Shown here piece after piece: positions 5,148 to 6,500 of a DNA stretch of 6,500 bases. The stretch spans positions 1 to 6,500 of the forward strand of contig JAFGKX010000016.1 of the NCBI GenBank assembly GCA_016928375.1, given 5' to 3'. The translations under genes and the position numbers were made by a program. Below the pieces are notes generated by a model that was not told the origin of the DNA, searched no databases, and saw only the letters and a list, made by a program, of their open reading frames with translations. Numbering within the stretch: the stretch's first letter is position 1; each line of letters starts with the position of its first letter. This DNA is from Candidatus Omnitrophota bacterium (GTDB lineage Bacteria; Omnitrophota; Gorgyraeia; JABMRG01; JAFGKX01).

Positions 5148-6500
5148 TTATTCATCTTCAATATGCCTAAAAGCCATTATTACGCCGGACATAAACCAAA
5201 AACCGGAATTCTGCGGAAAAAGAGTCAGATGCCCAAATTGCCAAAATGTCAAAAGAGTAATAATATAACTAAGCGGCACAGCCAAATACCATTGCCACTG
5301 GGTATTATGCAATCTTTTGAATATCCCAAGCCCTTCTTTAATAATTACAAAGTGAAAAATAATCCAAATCATGGTTCCTATAAAACCTATCTCTGCCAAC
5401 GAAAGATTTAAATCATTCTCAGCGTTTATTTGGCATGCTTCTCCTTTCGAAAACAAGCCCGCGCCGCTGCCTACCTTGCCCATGCCATTACCCATAAAAA
5501 ACTGCGTGGCATGGCTAAAGGGCACAATAAACGCTTGTATAAACCTGCCTCCTTCCGTATGCAATATAGTTTCAATAAGTTCTTTCGGGTTTTTAACGCT
5601 TTCAAAGCGTTCTGTTCCTGCTTCGAACTTTCCCGATAAAAAAGAGGTGGATAAAAATAAAATTATACCTACAAATATGGATGCGCGGATAAATTTTTTA
5701 TTAAAGGCTTTTCTCAAAAGCCACAGATAAGTTAAAGTAAAAATTATAGTTAAGACCAAGGCCGACCTAGCCAGAGACACTATAAGCCCTGATATGCTTA
5801 CTAATGCCGCAAAAATTAAAAAAATCAACACAGTCCTTCTTTTGTATGTTTCGTTCGTAAATTTCAACACTATAAAAAATAATGCGATAAACATAGCTAT
5901 AATTTCGCTAAAGAAATATCCGGCAAAACCCATATCGGGCCCCAGTGCCGGCGGACGGATAGTCCCCTGGTAGTCCCTTCTCCATTCATACAGCATGACA
6001 CGGTATCCGTTGGCGATTTCCGAAGTTCTTTCCAGGCCCCAGTTATACTGCAATATAGCGGCGATAGAATTAAAAATAACAATGAATACGCACACCCAGA
6101 ACAATATTCTAAAATACTTCTTATCCCTCATAAGATAAAATCCTATCCAGTAAAGGGGGATCATTTCCCAGAAAAGGCGGCTTCCGGCAACACTGTTTAA
6201 CAAGCTATAGCCGTTGGGATTAAAGATTTGTATCGCTATGTTTGCAATGAATAAGGTAATAAGGCCTATATGCGGAATTCTCTGCCTTAAAAGTTCCGGC
6301 TCCAATACTCTGCTTCTGTTGGCATAAAAATTTAAAAATGTGGCATACAGTAAAAGATCCCTTACGATATACACCAGGAGTTTTAAATTTAAACCGTATG
6401 TAAATACCTTCCACGGGCCCTCCAGAAGTGATGCTTCAAGCAAAAAAAGCAAAAACCCTTTTCTCGGATCTTTTACAAAAAGGCAGTATGGGACTGAAAG
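5148..6500 (-). CDS. O-antigen ligase/polymerase family membrane protein (5' end cut by window)
   Basis: A hydrophobic multi-pass inner-membrane protein of the Wzy_C (O-antigen ligase/polymerase) type. The frame is open to base 6500, giving 450 visible residues. A TTG at 6452 could be read as a start, but in-frame coding sequence continues upstream (PYCLFVKDPRKGF), so the true start is probably outside. Counting from the TTG as 1, hydrophobic segments lie at about 22-42, 60-76, 95-108, 113-135, 176-197, 207-228, 230-246, 256-271, 354-371 and 389-404. A large loop spans about 272-350, the usual place of the active-site region. Family signs are RPPALGPDMGFAG (166-178), SLARSA (226-231), GNGMGKVGSGAG (321-332) and ENDLNLSLAEIGFIGT (345-360). 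The last fits the WaaL-type motif H[NSQ]-x9-GxxG except that E345 replaces His. It is either a polymerase of repeat units or a transferase of finished glycan; I cannot decide. A 26-base gap follows. Confidence 0.87.
   Translation of the reverse strand, partial: LSVPYCLFVKDPRKGFLLFLLEASLLEGPWKVFTYGLNLKLLVYIVRDLLLYATFLNFYANRSRVLEPELLRQRIPHIGLITLFIANIAIQIFNPNGYSLLNSVAGSRLFWEMIPLYWIGFYLMRDKKYFRILFWVCVFIVIFNSIAAILQYNWGLERTSEIANGYRVMLYEWRRDYQGTIRPPALGPDMGFAGYFFSEIIAMFIALFFIVLKFTNETYKRRTVLIFLIFAALVSISGLIVSLARSALVLTIIFTLTYLWLLRKAFNKKFIRASIFVGIILFLSTSFLSGKFEAGTERFESVKNPKELIETILHTEGGRFIQAFIVPFSHATQFFMGNGMGKVGSGAGLFSKGEACQINAENDLNLSLAEIGFIGTMIWIIFHFVIIKEGLGIFKRLHNTQWQWYLAVPLSYIITLLTFWQFGHLTLFPQNSGFWFMSGVIMAFRHIEDE

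Noticed and set aside
5371..5730. Open plus-strand frame of 119 codons opposite the membrane protein gene
   Set aside because: It lies wholly inside a well-supported minus-strand gene, has no recognisable domain or ribosome-binding site, and its composition is what the complement of a membrane protein gene gives.
1..6500. Search for CRISPR repeats, insertion sequences, tRNA or rRNA genes, attachment sites and defence genes
   Set aside because: No regularly spaced repeats, terminal inverted repeats, transposase-like frames or RNA gene signatures were seen. Nearly every base belongs to a glycan-assembly gene.

Overview
The window is one uninterrupted stretch of coding DNA on the minus strand. 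It holds six genes for building a cell-surface polysaccharide (O-antigen, capsule or exopolysaccharide). Both ends are cut: the first gene in transcription order starts beyond base 6500, and the last ends beyond base 1. No plus-strand gene, RNA gene, mobile element, CRISPR array, promoter or terminator could be supported. The only non-coding gap of any size is 26 bases (5122-5147).

In transcription order (high to low coordinates) the genes are: (1) a multi-pass membrane protein of the O-antigen ligase/polymerase (Wzy_C) type; (2) a SAM-dependent methyltransferase with a Trm112-like zinc ribbon at its C-terminus; (3) a family 2 (GT-A) glycosyltransferase; (4) a GT4-type glycosyltransferase with a non-canonical donor-site motif; (5) a canonical GT4 glycosyltransferase; (6) a third GT4-type enzyme of the 'DG-x-S-x-RR' subgroup. 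The junctions are very tight: a 26-base gap, two 4-base ATGA overlaps, a 2-base gap and a 29-base overlap. This is what a single transcript with translational coupling looks like.

Inferred joint role: the four glycosyltransferases add sugars one after another to a lipid-linked acceptor on the cytoplasmic face of the membrane. The methyltransferase may modify or cap the glycan. The membrane protein may polymerise the repeat units or transfer the glycan outside the cytoplasm. No flippase, initiating glycosyl-1-phosphate transferase or nucleotide-sugar synthesis gene lies in the window, so these would have to be elsewhere. No sugar identity can be read from the sequence.

The organism is a bacterium, probably with a Gram-negative style envelope. 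GC content looks to be about 40% by eye, and ATA is a frequent isoleucine codon. I could not assign a phylum. An uncultivated lineage such as Omnitrophota or a deltaproteobacterial relative would fit, but this is a guess.

I see no unprecedented system here. The points most worth checking are a His-to-Glu change in the ligase-type motif of the membrane protein, the methyltransferase-zinc ribbon fusion, and the loss of the usual E-x7-E glutamates in two of the three GT4-type enzymes.
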